In this document: in pieces, positions 33,681-42,322 of the stretch
Layout: the number at the start of each line of letters is the position of its first letter
Numbering within the stretch: the stretch's first letter is position 1
NCBI GenBank assembly: GCA_027449025.1
Contig: DAIDMK010000003.1
Span: forward strand, 62,001-126,000
Origin: Lutibacter sp.
GTDB lineage: Bacteria > Bacteroidota > Bacteroidia > Flavobacteriales > Flavobacteriaceae
DNA length: 64,000 bases
Reading direction: 5' to 3'
Translations under genes and position numbers: made by a program
The notes under the pieces: model-generated
Told to the model about the DNA's origin: nothing
Database searches by the model: none
Seen by the model: only the letters and a program-made list of their open reading frames with translations

Positions 33681-34106
33681 TTAATTTAAATGTTTATTGT
33701 TTTTTTTATAGGCCAACAATAAAACCACAGCCCAAATACTTACTCTGAAACTCATCGCTTTTATACTTTCAAGGGCAACTTCCTGGATAAAAAAATATAA
33801 ATAAGCTAAAACGAGTATGTGTAAAATTAAAATGACAGGTATTACTTTTCTCGCTGATTTGGTGCTATTCCATATTAATATGGACACAACTGCGGAGATG
33901 CCCCCTAAAATGACATTATAAATGACCAGCCAATTTAATACGTTGTAATTGGGAACCGTATAGTTTAAAAGCACCAAGGATCCAGAAATAACAGACATAA
34001 TTCCGATTATTAATGCGAGTAATGCAGCAATTCTCATCCTATATTCTTTCCTAATGGAAGGATTCTCTTTATTTTTATTATAATCTAAGGCAGTCATAGC
34101 TATCAA
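33681..34106 (-). CDS. Small four-helix membrane protein of unknown function
   Basis: 141 residues with a charged N-terminus and four hydrophobic segments (about residues 26-47, 56-79, 86-105, 117-134). Likely paralogue of the protein at 27888. Located between the adaptor and the lipoprotein genes of the exporter operon, seven bases from the latter. An internal start (MRIAALLALI) is possible. Confidence 0.6.
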   Translation of the reverse strand: MIAMTALDYNKNKENPSIRKEYRMRIAALLALIIGIMSVISGSLVLLNYTVPNYNVLNWLVIYNVILGGISAVVSILIWNSTKSARKVIPVILILHILVLAYLYFFIQEVALESIKAMSFRVSIWAVVLLLAYKKNNKHLN

Positions 34107-34124
34107 TTTAGTTTAGTCTCCTTT

Positions 34125-35036
34125 TTATTCGGACGTCTTGCTTGTTGCAACTGTGGCTAGGAACATTTCCGCAGGCATTCCTATTTTTAGGCTGCCGTCG
34201 TTTACCACATCAATTTTTACTGCATACACCAAATTGACACGCTCTTCTTTAGTTTGAATAATTTTAGGCGTAAATTCTGCTACAGATGCTATCCAAGTAA
34301 TCTGTCCCTTATAGGATTTCATGTCTTTTTTGTCGTCAATTTTTACGGTAACTTCTTGCCCTATTTTAATGTTCGCCAATTGTGATTCACTCACGTAAAC
34401 TCTTAATTGCATGGTACTCAAATCGGCAATTTTGTATAGGGGTTTCCCAAAGGAAGAAATTTCATTAGGCTCTGTATATTTTGTTAAAACAGTGCCGTTT
34501 ATAGGGTTTATGATATAGCTTTTTCGAATTAAATCCTCAACTTGCTTCAACTGTACATTAATACTTTTAATTTCATCAATAACAGGTGTATTTTGGCTTT
34601 CAACGCTTTTAATTTGTTTTTGGATTACATTAATTTCACCATTAATGCCATCCAATTGTTTTTGGGTTCCTGCATTTTCCCTGATTAAATTTTCAATTCT
34701 ATTTTTCTCTATTAAAGCGGTTTTTAATTGGGCATTCAGCACATTTATTTGAGAGAGCACACTGTTAGAGTTTGAATAAATAATGGTTTTAGAAGCCAGT
34801 AGCTGATCTCTTTTTAAACTCAATGGAATAGTGTCTATAAATCCCACATAAGCGCCTTTTTCTAAATTCTGTCCTTCTTCAACAGTAAAGTGAACTAATT
34901 TTCCGCTGTTTTCTGCGGAAACTGTTATTTCCGTAGTTTCAAAATTCCCGTAGCCGTCGGCTTTTTCATTGTTATTACAGGCGATTGTTAGGCTTCCGAA
35001 AATGAGCGACCCGATGATTATTTTTGTAAGTTTCAT
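34125..35036 (-). CDS. HlyD/YbhG-like membrane fusion lipoprotein
   Basis: 303 residues: lipoprotein signal (IIGSLIFGSLTIACNNN), a lipoyl half (AENSGKLVHFTVEEGQNLEKG), a coiled coil of about 110 residues, then the second half (INPINGTVLTKYTEPNEISS is inside the hairpin region) and a beta-barrel. This is the adaptor between the ABC-2 exporter and the TolC channel encoded directly upstream. Confidence 0.9.
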   Translation of the reverse strand: MKLTKIIIGSLIFGSLTIACNNNEKADGYGNFETTEITVSAENSGKLVHFTVEEGQNLEKGAYVGFIDTIPLSLKRDQLLASKTIIYSNSNSVLSQINVLNAQLKTALIEKNRIENLIRENAGTQKQLDGINGEINVIQKQIKSVESQNTPVIDEIKSINVQLKQVEDLIRKSYIINPINGTVLTKYTEPNEISSFGKPLYKIADLSTMQLRVYVSESQLANIKIGQEVTVKIDDKKDMKSYKGQITWIASVAEFTPKIIQTKEERVNLVYAVKIDVVNDGSLKIGMPAEMFLATVATSKTSE

Positions 35037-35112
35037 ATAAATTTGTTTATGTGATTATTTGTAGATGTTTACTTAGTTGGTTTTGAAATAATAATTATCC
35101 TTTAATATTATT

Positions 35113-36378
35113 TTATTTATTATAACTTCCTTTCGCTGTTCTATAATTTGCTTTTGCGAACTGAAGTTGTGTGTGGTGCATGCTTAAATTATTTTCTGCT
35201 TCATATAAATTGGTTAACTCCGTAACATAAGCCGAGGCGGTGATAACACCGTTTTTTAATTGCGAACTTGAAGTTTCCAAAATTTTCTGTCTCAAACTTA
35301 TAATATCCATGTCTGATACTATTATTTCTGAATATTTGCTTATTTCCGATTGGTATTTTGTTAATTCAATCGACGTGTTAAGCTTAAAAACCTCTTGATC
35401 ATTGTCTATGATTTCTTTATTTACCTGCAATGATTTTCGTTGTTTTTTGGTCGAATTCCAATCGAACACATTCCAGTTTAATTTTAAGCCAGCAATATAA
35501 TAAGTATCAAAAGAATTGTCGAGCATATTCAATCCTGGGTTGCCATAGCCTCCAGTTGCAAAACCTGAAAGTTTTGGACTATTTTTTCGCGCAATCATTT
35601 GTTCTGAGGCTTCAATTTGACTTTTTTGCAATTGAAACAAATCCAATTCTGGACGACTGATTTCAGATTCGAGGCTAATTGAAATTTCAGGATTGTCTAA
35701 AATAATATTTATAGAAATGTTTTCTCCAATCAACTGTGAAAGGGATTTAATGTCGCTAGTTTTATCTTTATCCAGTTCAATAAATTCCTGTTCTATTTTA
35801 AGTAATTCTGCCTCTAATACGCTATCGGAATTTGGAAGCAACGTGCCAAATTTCACACCAGCCTTTACTTCTTTTAACGTTGTTTCTAATTCTTTTTTCT
35901 TAGCAATCAATAATGCTCTTTTTTCTTGCAAAAGCAAGATTGAAAAATAGAGATTGTTTACTTGTTCTTTTAGTTGGTATAAATTTACTTCAACTTGTTT
36001 TTGCCCTGTTTTTAAAGAAGCTTCTTTTTCTTTAAGGGTGGCATTTGTTAATCCGCCATCATAAATTAATTGATTTACGTTAACAGTTGCTTGATATTGG
36101 TCATTGTTAGGTGACGAGGCTGTTTCTATACTCGAATTATTCGGTAATTCTATGACGTCAGATTGGTAGGTAGCCTGTGATGCAAAATCAATCTGTGGCA
36201 ATTTATTGGTTTTGATAACTTCTATATCAAAAGCATTTTGTTTTGCTAATAAAATATTTTGTTTTACTAGTGGGTAGTTTTTGTCTACTAAATTGTAGCA
36301 TTCTTCTAAACTTAGTTTTTCTTGTGAAAAAACGCTGAGTGTTAGAAATAATACTATGAGGGTGGTTATTTTTTTCAT
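35113..36378 (-). CDS. TolC-family outer-membrane efflux protein
   Basis: 421 residues with a signal peptide (MKKITTLIVLFLTLSVFSQ) and two helical halves with strand pairs (FATGGYGNPGLNMLDNSFDT, then YIAGLKLNWNVFDW). Its ATG follows the TAG stop of the TetR regulator with no gap, so the regulator and exporter are one operon. It supplies the outer-membrane channel for the YbhFSR-like system. Confidence 0.9.
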   Translation of the reverse strand: MKKITTLIVLFLTLSVFSQEKLSLEECYNLVDKNYPLVKQNILLAKQNAFDIEVIKTNKLPQIDFASQATYQSDVIELPNNSSIETASSPNNDQYQATVNVNQLIYDGGLTNATLKEKEASLKTGQKQVEVNLYQLKEQVNNLYFSILLLQEKRALLIAKKKELETTLKEVKAGVKFGTLLPNSDSVLEAELLKIEQEFIELDKDKTSDIKSLSQLIGENISINIILDNPEISISLESEISRPELDLFQLQKSQIEASEQMIARKNSPKLSGFATGGYGNPGLNMLDNSFDTYYIAGLKLNWNVFDWNSTKKQRKSLQVNKEIIDNDQEVFKLNTSIELTKYQSEISKYSEIIVSDMDIISLRQKILETSSSQLKNGVITASAYVTELTNLYEAENNLSMHHTQLQFAKANYRTAKGSYNK

Positions 36379-36993
36379 CTATTTAAGTTTTATTGAATTT
36401 ATGATAAAATCTGCAATTTCTGTTTTTCGCTCCTCCATTAATTGTTTGTAGGCTTCGTCATTAACATTTACAAGTCCTTTTAATAATTGGGAGCCAATGA
36501 AAGGAAATATATTTAAGGACATAATGTTAATGAACAATTGCTCTGCTTTTATGGGTCTGATAACCCCTTTTTTAACTTCTTCATCCACCTGTTGTTTGAA
36601 TTTTGAGATGTTTGGGAAATTTTTTTCAGCAACTATTTGTTTTACGAAGTCTGGGTTTCTGTTTAACTCCTGAATAATAAAATTTGGGAGGTATGGATGT
36701 TTTAACACAAACAAAACATAATTATTGCTAAAGTTTATTATTTTTTCAAAAAGGGACGTTTCGGCATTGATTATCCCATTTATCTGTGGCGCTAACATGG
36801 AAAATGCGCTTTTAAAAACGGCTTCAAACAGCAATTGTTTGCTCCTGTAATAATAATGCAACATGGCTTTATTTATACCTGCTTCATCAGCGATTTCCTG
36901 CATTCTTGCAGCCGCCATGCCTTTTCTTTCAAATATTTCTTTTGCGGAATTTAAAATTGCGGATTCCGTGCTTCCGAGTTCTTTTGTATCCAT
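36379..36993 (-). CDS. TetR-family transcriptional regulator
   Basis: From ATG 36993 (MDTKELGSTESAIL) a 204-residue regulator. The N-terminal helix-turn-helix is AKEIFERKGMAAARMQEIAD then EAGINKAMLHYYYRSKQLLF. The C-terminal ligand domain is diverged. It heads the exporter operon, so it most likely represses its own operon until a substrate binds. It is divergent from the serine hydrolase across about 100 bases, where TATTTTTG (37040-37047) is a possible -7 element for the hydrolase. Confidence 0.92.
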   Translation of the reverse strand: MDTKELGSTESAILNSAKEIFERKGMAAARMQEIADEAGINKAMLHYYYRSKQLLFEAVFKSAFSMLAPQINGIINAETSLFEKIINFSNNYVLFVLKHPYLPNFIIQELNRNPDFVKQIVAEKNFPNISKFKQQVDEEVKKGVIRPIKAEQLFINIMSLNIFPFIGSQLLKGLVNVNDEAYKQLMEERKTEIADFIINSIKLK

Positions 36994-37095
36994 GTATTGA
37001 CTGTTTAGTTTAACCAAATGGTTGACAAACTTAATAACTTATTTTTGAATTCACAAAATAAATCTTACTTTTAAGCAAATTTTAACAAAAATATT

Positions 37096-38445
37096 ATGAA
37101 AAAAATATTGAGATACAGTCTGTTAGCAGTTGTTTTAGTCATTATTTATGTTGTTTATTCCAATTACCCACGGTTGGATATCATTACTGGTTTTTCGGCA
37201 AAAAGTGTTTGTTCCTGTACTTTCGAAGCTGGAAGAGACTTAAAATCCATTGAAGAAGGAGATAATGATATTGATCTGGTGAATTACGCCACAAACAAAA
37301 TTAACTTCGAAGAAAAATCGGTTACCTCAACAGTTTTTGGTCTAAAAAAAAGAATGGCAGTTTATAAAGATGGCATTGGCTGCGTGTTGTTACCTGAAAA
37401 ACCATCTAATGAAACTCCAAACTTTAACAAACCAAACAGAAATATTTCACAAAGTAACTTGCCGTATCCTTATGGCAATTTTCCCCAAAAAGACACTGTT
37501 TTTAGCAATGTAGATTATAAATTATTGGATTTGGCTGTTGAAAATGCTTTTGATTGTGAAGGTTATGAGCAAAAAAACAGGACTAGGGCGGTGGTTGTGC
37601 TCTATAAAGACCAGCCAATTGCTGAAAAATATGCACCGGGATTTTCAAGTGAAACCAAATTGTTAGGCTGGTCTATGACCAAAAGTATCACAAGCGCAGT
37701 TTTGGGAGTTTTGGAAAAACAAGGAAAGATTTCGCTAGACCAAAACAAGTTGTTTTCTGAATGGGAAAATGATGATCGTTCAAAAATTACTTTGAACAAT
37801 TTATTGCAAATGAACAGTGGTTTGGAATGGATTGAAGATTATAACACCATATCTGATGTTACCAAAATGTTGTTTTTGGAACCTGATATGACTACAGTAC
37901 AAGTAAACAAACCACTTATAGGAAAACCTAATGAAAGTTGGAATTATTCCTCAGGAACCACAAACTTACTGTCTGGATTTATTAGAAATCAGTTTAAAAC
38001 GCATCAGGAATATTTGGATTTTTGGTATGCGGAACTTGTAGATAAAATTGGCATGAATTCTATGGTTATTGAAACCGATTTGGCAGGGAATTATGTTGGC
38101 TCCTCATATAGTTGGGCAACTGCCCGTGATTGGGCAAAATTTGGATTGCTGTATTTGCACAATGGAAATTGGAATGGCAAACAACTATTGAATGAGTCTT
38201 GGGTGAAATATGCTGCAACACCAACAAATGGCTCAAATGGAGAATACGGAGCGCATTTTTGGTTAAATGCCGGTGGTAAATATCCAAATGTGCCAAAAGA
38301 CCTGTTTTCGTGTAATGGTTATCAGGGCCAACATGTATTCATCATTCCTTCAAAAGATCTTGTAGTTGTGAGATTCGGCTTGGTAGAAAATCCGGATTTT
38401 GATGTTGATACTTTTTTGAAAGAAGTATTAAGCGCTATTAAATAA
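37096..38445 (+). CDS. Serine hydrolase of the beta-lactamase/class C family
   Basis: 449 residues with an N-terminal membrane anchor (YSLLAVVLVIIYVVY). The catalytic SxxK is Ser193-Met-Thr-Lys196 in GWSMTKSITSAVLG; a Tyr motif follows as WNYSSGTTNLL, and the C-terminal strand is HVFIIPSKDLVVVRFG. Such proteins act on peptidoglycan peptides, esters or D-amino acids; substrate unknown. It is not necessarily a resistance enzyme. A decayed copy of its last 30 codons lies at 42007-42098. Confidence 0.88.
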   Translation: MKKILRYSLLAVVLVIIYVVYSNYPRLDIITGFSAKSVCSCTFEAGRDLKSIEEGDNDIDLVNYATNKINFEEKSVTSTVFGLKKRMAVYKDGIGCVLLPEKPSNETPNFNKPNRNISQSNLPYPYGNFPQKDTVFSNVDYKLLDLAVENAFDCEGYEQKNRTRAVVVLYKDQPIAEKYAPGFSSETKLLGWSMTKSITSAVLGVLEKQGKISLDQNKLFSEWENDDRSKITLNNLLQMNSGLEWIEDYNTISDVTKMLFLEPDMTTVQVNKPLIGKPNESWNYSSGTTNLLSGFIRNQFKTHQEYLDFWYAELVDKIGMNSMVIETDLAGNYVGSSYSWATARDWAKFGLLYLHNGNWNGKQLLNESWVKYAATPTNGSNGEYGAHFWLNAGGKYPNVPKDLFSCNGYQGQHVFIIPSKDLVVVRFGLVENPDFDVDTFLKEVLSAIK

Positions 38446-38858
38446 AAGTTTTAAGTGCTTAGTTTTGAGGTATGTTTTTTTAAGAAATAGCTTTAAAAAT
38501 CAGTCACTTAAACTTTAAAACCAAATGTTCAAGGCAAATTTAAAAATTGACATAAGCAGCAAAATAAATTCAGGTGTAAAATTAGCTATAGTTTTTTTCA
38601 ATTTTTTTTCTATTTTTGGGAAAAGAAGTTTACTTTTTTAAAAAAAACTTTGTGCGGTTGTTACCAATGTTGTCTTAGTTATTTAAGAATTCGTTATTAG
38701 AAAAATTGAACACAGAATAATCTCTAAATCTGCGATTGCAAGATTCAGGGTTAAAATCGCTTTTTCAATTATTAAAGAGTTATATTGGCACACTTAACGT
38801 TAATAAATGCTATGAATGAAATAAAATAAACAACAATAGATTCATCTAACAAAAGAGT
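38446..38858. other. Intergenic region upstream of the hybrid kinase
   Basis: No gene. Two possible -7 elements were noted, TATTTTTG at 38611-38618 and weaker ones nearer the kinase start. The DNA is otherwise plain AT-rich sequence without strong hairpins. Confidence 0.5.
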
Positions 38859-41800
38859 ATGTTTTTCAATAGAAATGCCCCAAACAACCGAATAAAAGAG
38901 TTTTTAAAAAGTTTATTTTCATTTAACATTGCAAAGAGAATTGCATTGCCCTTTTTTATCATTCTTCTAATGATGATTGCTATGATTAGTATAACAACGA
39001 AGAGTTATTATGCCCAAATCAACAATTATTCATTTCAACGTGACGAGGCATCAAAACAGGGTGTTGTTGCCAACTTGAGGTTTAGCATTGCAACACTTGT
39101 TATGCATGTTCACGACTATATTATTAATGAGAAAGTTGACAATAATCACAAGTTCAAGCTACAACGTATTCAAGTTGAAGATTATCAGAAGAAACTGCGG
39201 GCATTTAAATTATCAAAAGAAGAACTTAGTATCCTCAATACCATTGTTGCTGATTTAGATTCCGTTTACATGTATTCCAATAGGATTTTTGCAATCCAAC
39301 ATCCAGGTTCTTCTTTAGAAGCTACAAAATTAATGGAAATTATAGATGATAATTTTGAGGCCCCTTTGTATCAAAATATTACAAAAATATTTGACCTAAG
39401 TGCTCAAAAAATAGAAATATTGATTTCCCAAAACACACAAGTTGGAAAAAAGATGGAGTACTATAGGTATCTTGTATTTACGCTTTCCTTGTTTATAAGT
39501 TTAGGGATTATATACATATCCATACAGAAAATTTCCAAGCCAATTAAAGCACTCACTAAAGCTGCTGAGGCTATTACAAAAGGCGATTATACCTTGCGAC
39601 CAAAAGTTTTATCTGGAGATGAGATTGGCACACTGGCAAATTCATTTTCACAGATGGCACAAACTGTTCAGGATTCACTCAAAAAACTTAAGGAAAGCGA
39701 AGAACAATACAAACATCTTTTTGAAACCACCAGCGATCTTATACAAACCATCACCCCTGATGGGAAAATATCGTTTGTAAATAGGGCATGGACTGAAAAA
39801 CTTGGTTACTCAAAAGAGGATTTAACCAATTTAAAAATTGAGGATATCATACAACAAGATCTTTTTTCAAAATGTGATGTGGCTTTTCGAAAGGCACTTG
39901 AAGGCGGAAGAACTGATAATGTTGATTTTAAACTTATTAAACACAATGGTGAGGTTATTGATGTGGAGGGAAATGTTTTTTGCAATCTTAAAGAAGGAAT
40001 GCCGTCAACGGTTGCCTGTTTTCTGCGTGATGTAACAGAACAAAAAAGGGCTGAAAACCAATTAAAGTTTCATGCAAATTTATTAAATGAGATAGATGAA
40101 GCGGTAATTGCTACAAACCGTAATGGTAATATTACCTATTGGAACAAGGCTGCTGAAAAATTGTTTGGTTGGAATGAAACAGAAGTAGTTAGGAAAAATA
40201 TTATTGATATAACAAAACCTTCAGCAAGCAAAGAAGAGATTGCATTAATAATTGCCTCATTGGACAATGGGGAAAGTTCATCGGCAGAATTTATTTGTCA
40301 GCGTAAAAACAAAAGTACATTTCCTGCAATAGTTTATTATTCTCCTATTTTTGATGCGCATGATGAATTAACGGGTATTATCTCTATTTCATCTGATATT
40401 ACCAAGCGCAGACAGTCGGAAGAAATGGTTTTAAAATTATCAAGTACCGTTGAGCAAAGTCCGGTAAGTATTTTTATAACCGATTTAAATGGTGTAATTG
40501 AATATGTAAATCCATATATTAGGAAACTAACAGGATATGCTTATGATGAACTTATAGGCAATAATCCAAATATTTTTAGTTCAGGTGTTCAGCATAAAGC
40601 ATTTTATAAAGGGCTATGGAGTACCATATTGGCAGGAAAAAAATGGGAAGGCGAAATATGTAATAAAAAGAAAAACGGAGAATTATTTTGGCAGAATGTA
40701 ATTATTTCCCCTTTAAAAAACGAAGATGGAGAAATCATAAATTTTATAAATATTTCAGAAGATATAACTAATCGTAAACAAAAAGAAAAAGAGCTTTTAT
40801 CAGCCAAAGAAAAAGCCGAAGAAAGCGACAAGTTAAAAACTGCCTTCATCAATAATATTTCCCATGAAATTAGGACACCACTTAACGGGATTCTAGGTTT
40901 TGGGCAGTTCTGGGCTGATTCTAGGCTTTCGAAGAAAGAAAGAAAGAAGTATTTTTCTGTGGTAAAACAATCAAGTAACCGCCTCATGCAAACTGTTACC
41001 GATTATATGGATATTGCGATGATAGTTTCGGGCACATTGGGCGTTTATAAAAAGGAATTTCAAATAAAGCCTTTATTTGATGAAGTAGTGGGATACGCAA
41101 AATTGCTTTGCTCAAAAAAGTCGATTGATTTAGAAGTGGAAGTACCATCCAACTCTGATATGCTGAGCTTAGATTCGGATCAGGAACTCATTAGAAAAAT
41201 AATAAATAAGCTAATTAACAACGCTATAAAATTTACAGACAAAGGCAAAATAACAATTGGTTATCACCTTCTGGAAGGACATTTAGAGTTTTTTGTTCAG
41301 GATACAGGAAGAGGAATAAAACAGGATAAATTACAGACAGTTTTTGAAGCCTTTACACAGGAAGATACTTCTATGACCCGAGGATATGAGGGTAGTGGCC
41401 TTGGGTTGGCAATAGCAAAGGGCTTTGTTACCTCGCTTAATGGTAATATTTGGGTAACTTCCGAGGATGGCAACGGTTCAGTATTTTATTTTACAATACC
41501 TTATAACAGCAAAATTTTAATGCCATTAAATGAACCAATATTTCCCCCTGCTTTAAATAAATACATAGGCGACAAAAAGCCTTTAGTATTGGTTGCTGAA
41601 GATGATGAGAATAACTTTTTATTTATTGAAGCGCTCTTAGAGAAGGTTGGCTGTGATTACCTGCATGCCATAAATGGTAAGGAAGCAGTAGAAATATGCA
41701 AACAAGACATAGACATTAGCTTTGTTTTGATGGACATCAAGATGCCAATAATGAATGGTTTGGAAGCTACCCAGCTTATTAAGGAGTTTCGTCCCAATCT

Positions 41801-41942
41801 GCCGATTATTGCGATAACCGCTTATTCATTAACTGGCGATGAACAGAAGTTTTTGGAAGCCGGCTTTGATGGATACTATGCAAAACCAATTAAAAAAGTG
41901 ATTTTAGATAAATTAAAAGAAAGGTACATTACAGGATTATAA
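38859..41942 (+). CDS. Hybrid histidine kinase with HAMP, three PAS domains and a receiver domain
   Basis: 1027 residues in order: membrane segment (about 28-48), periplasmic sensor region, second membrane segment (about 203-222), HAMP (about 225-280), PAS domains (about 285-395, 400-515, 525-640), HisKA with His669 in NNISHEIRTPLNGILGF, HATPase with KLINNAIKFTDKG, DTGRGIKQ and GSGLGLAIAKGF, and a C-terminal receiver with Asp959 in FVLMDIKMPIMNG. No separate output regulator is adjacent, so it must signal through a distant partner. It lies between the serine hydrolase and its decayed copy. Confidence 0.93.
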   Translation: MFFNRNAPNNRIKEFLKSLFSFNIAKRIALPFFIILLMMIAMISITTKSYYAQINNYSFQRDEASKQGVVANLRFSIATLVMHVHDYIINEKVDNNHKFKLQRIQVEDYQKKLRAFKLSKEELSILNTIVADLDSVYMYSNRIFAIQHPGSSLEATKLMEIIDDNFEAPLYQNITKIFDLSAQKIEILISQNTQVGKKMEYYRYLVFTLSLFISLGIIYISIQKISKPIKALTKAAEAITKGDYTLRPKVLSGDEIGTLANSFSQMAQTVQDSLKKLKESEEQYKHLFETTSDLIQTITPDGKISFVNRAWTEKLGYSKEDLTNLKIEDIIQQDLFSKCDVAFRKALEGGRTDNVDFKLIKHNGEVIDVEGNVFCNLKEGMPSTVACFLRDVTEQKRAENQLKFHANLLNEIDEAVIATNRNGNITYWNKAAEKLFGWNETEVVRKNIIDITKPSASKEEIALIIASLDNGESSSAEFICQRKNKSTFPAIVYYSPIFDAHDELTGIISISSDITKRRQSEEMVLKLSSTVEQSPVSIFITDLNGVIEYVNPYIRKLTGYAYDELIGNNPNIFSSGVQHKAFYKGLWSTILAGKKWEGEICNKKKNGELFWQNVIISPLKNEDGEIINFINISEDITNRKQKEKELLSAKEKAEESDKLKTAFINNISHEIRTPLNGILGFGQFWADSRLSKKERKKYFSVVKQSSNRLMQTVTDYMDIAMIVSGTLGVYKKEFQIKPLFDEVVGYAKLLCSKKSIDLEVEVPSNSDMLSLDSDQELIRKIINKLINNAIKFTDKGKITIGYHLLEGHLEFFVQDTGRGIKQDKLQTVFEAFTQEDTSMTRGYEGSGLGLAIAKGFVTSLNGNIWVTSEDGNGSVFYFTIPYNSKILMPLNEPIFPPALNKYIGDKKPLVLVAEDDENNFLFIEALLEKVGCDYLHAINGKEAVEICKQDIDISFVLMDIKMPIMNGLEATQLIKEFRPNLPIIAITAYSLTGDEQKFLEAGFDGYYAKPIKKVILDKLKERYITGL

Positions 41943-42006
41943 ATGGAAATAGCTGAACAAATAAAAATAAGGAAAGAAGCTTGCCAATACTTAAATCAAT
42001 TATGAT

Positions 42007-42098
42007 GCAAAAGACTTTGTAATCGTTAGGTTTGGTCGGTAGAAAACCCGAATTTTGATGTGGATACTTTTTTGAAAGAGGTGTTAAGCGCTATTTAG
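42007..42098 (+). pseudogene. Decayed 3' end of a second serine hydrolase gene
   Basis: AAAAGACTTTGTAATCGTTA... through GATACTTTTTTGAAAGAGGTGTTAAGCGCTATTTAG closely matches the last 90 or so bases of the gene at 37096. Joined over one frameshift it reads KDFVIVRFG and VENPNFDVDTFLKEVLSAI. The similarity runs on a few bases past the stop (AAAGTTTTAAG), so it was a DNA duplication that later lost its front. Confidence 0.82.
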
Positions 42099-42256
42099 TA
42101 AAGTTTTAAGTTTTAAGCTGTAAGCTGTAAGGTATATTGGTATGTTTAACATATTGGCTAATTTTTCGTCTATTTTCTAGTCTTTCTTTTCTTTTATATT
42201 TTTCAACTTGAACTTTCGACTTCCGACTTTGGTCTTCCAGCTTTTTTAATATTTAA

Positions 42257-42282
42257 AAGGGACAGGTAGCAACCTATCCCTT
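42257..42282 (-). terminator. Hairpin terminator at the end of the suf operon
   Basis: AAGGGACAGGT and ACCTATCCCTT pair with one mismatch around AGCA, 41 bases after the sufD stop on the minus strand. An A/T-rich tail follows on that side. Confidence 0.65.
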
Positions 42283-42322
42283 CTTTCTGCTTAAATACTC
42301 CACCTCTTAATTAGTTTTTTGC

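Larger units (their letters stand above)
41943..42322. other. Intergenic region between hybrid kinase and sufD
   Basis: Contains the hydrolase fragment (42007-42098), direct repeats AAGTTTTAAG and AAGCTGTAAG (42102-42131), the CTTCCGACTT-type repeat (42204-42243) and the terminator at 42257-42282. No intact gene. Confidence 0.6.

Noticed and set aside
36376-36400. Another copy of the start-codon-linked repeat before the TolC gene at 35113
   Set aside because: The AATAAAACTTAAATAG followed by ATGAAA looks like the repeat end, but it is the coding 3' end of the TetR gene and the rest of the unit is absent.
37096-38445. Class C beta-lactamase giving antibiotic resistance
   Set aside because: The SxxK motif shows only the broad serine hydrolase family. 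The membrane anchor and diverged second motif do not support a resistance call.
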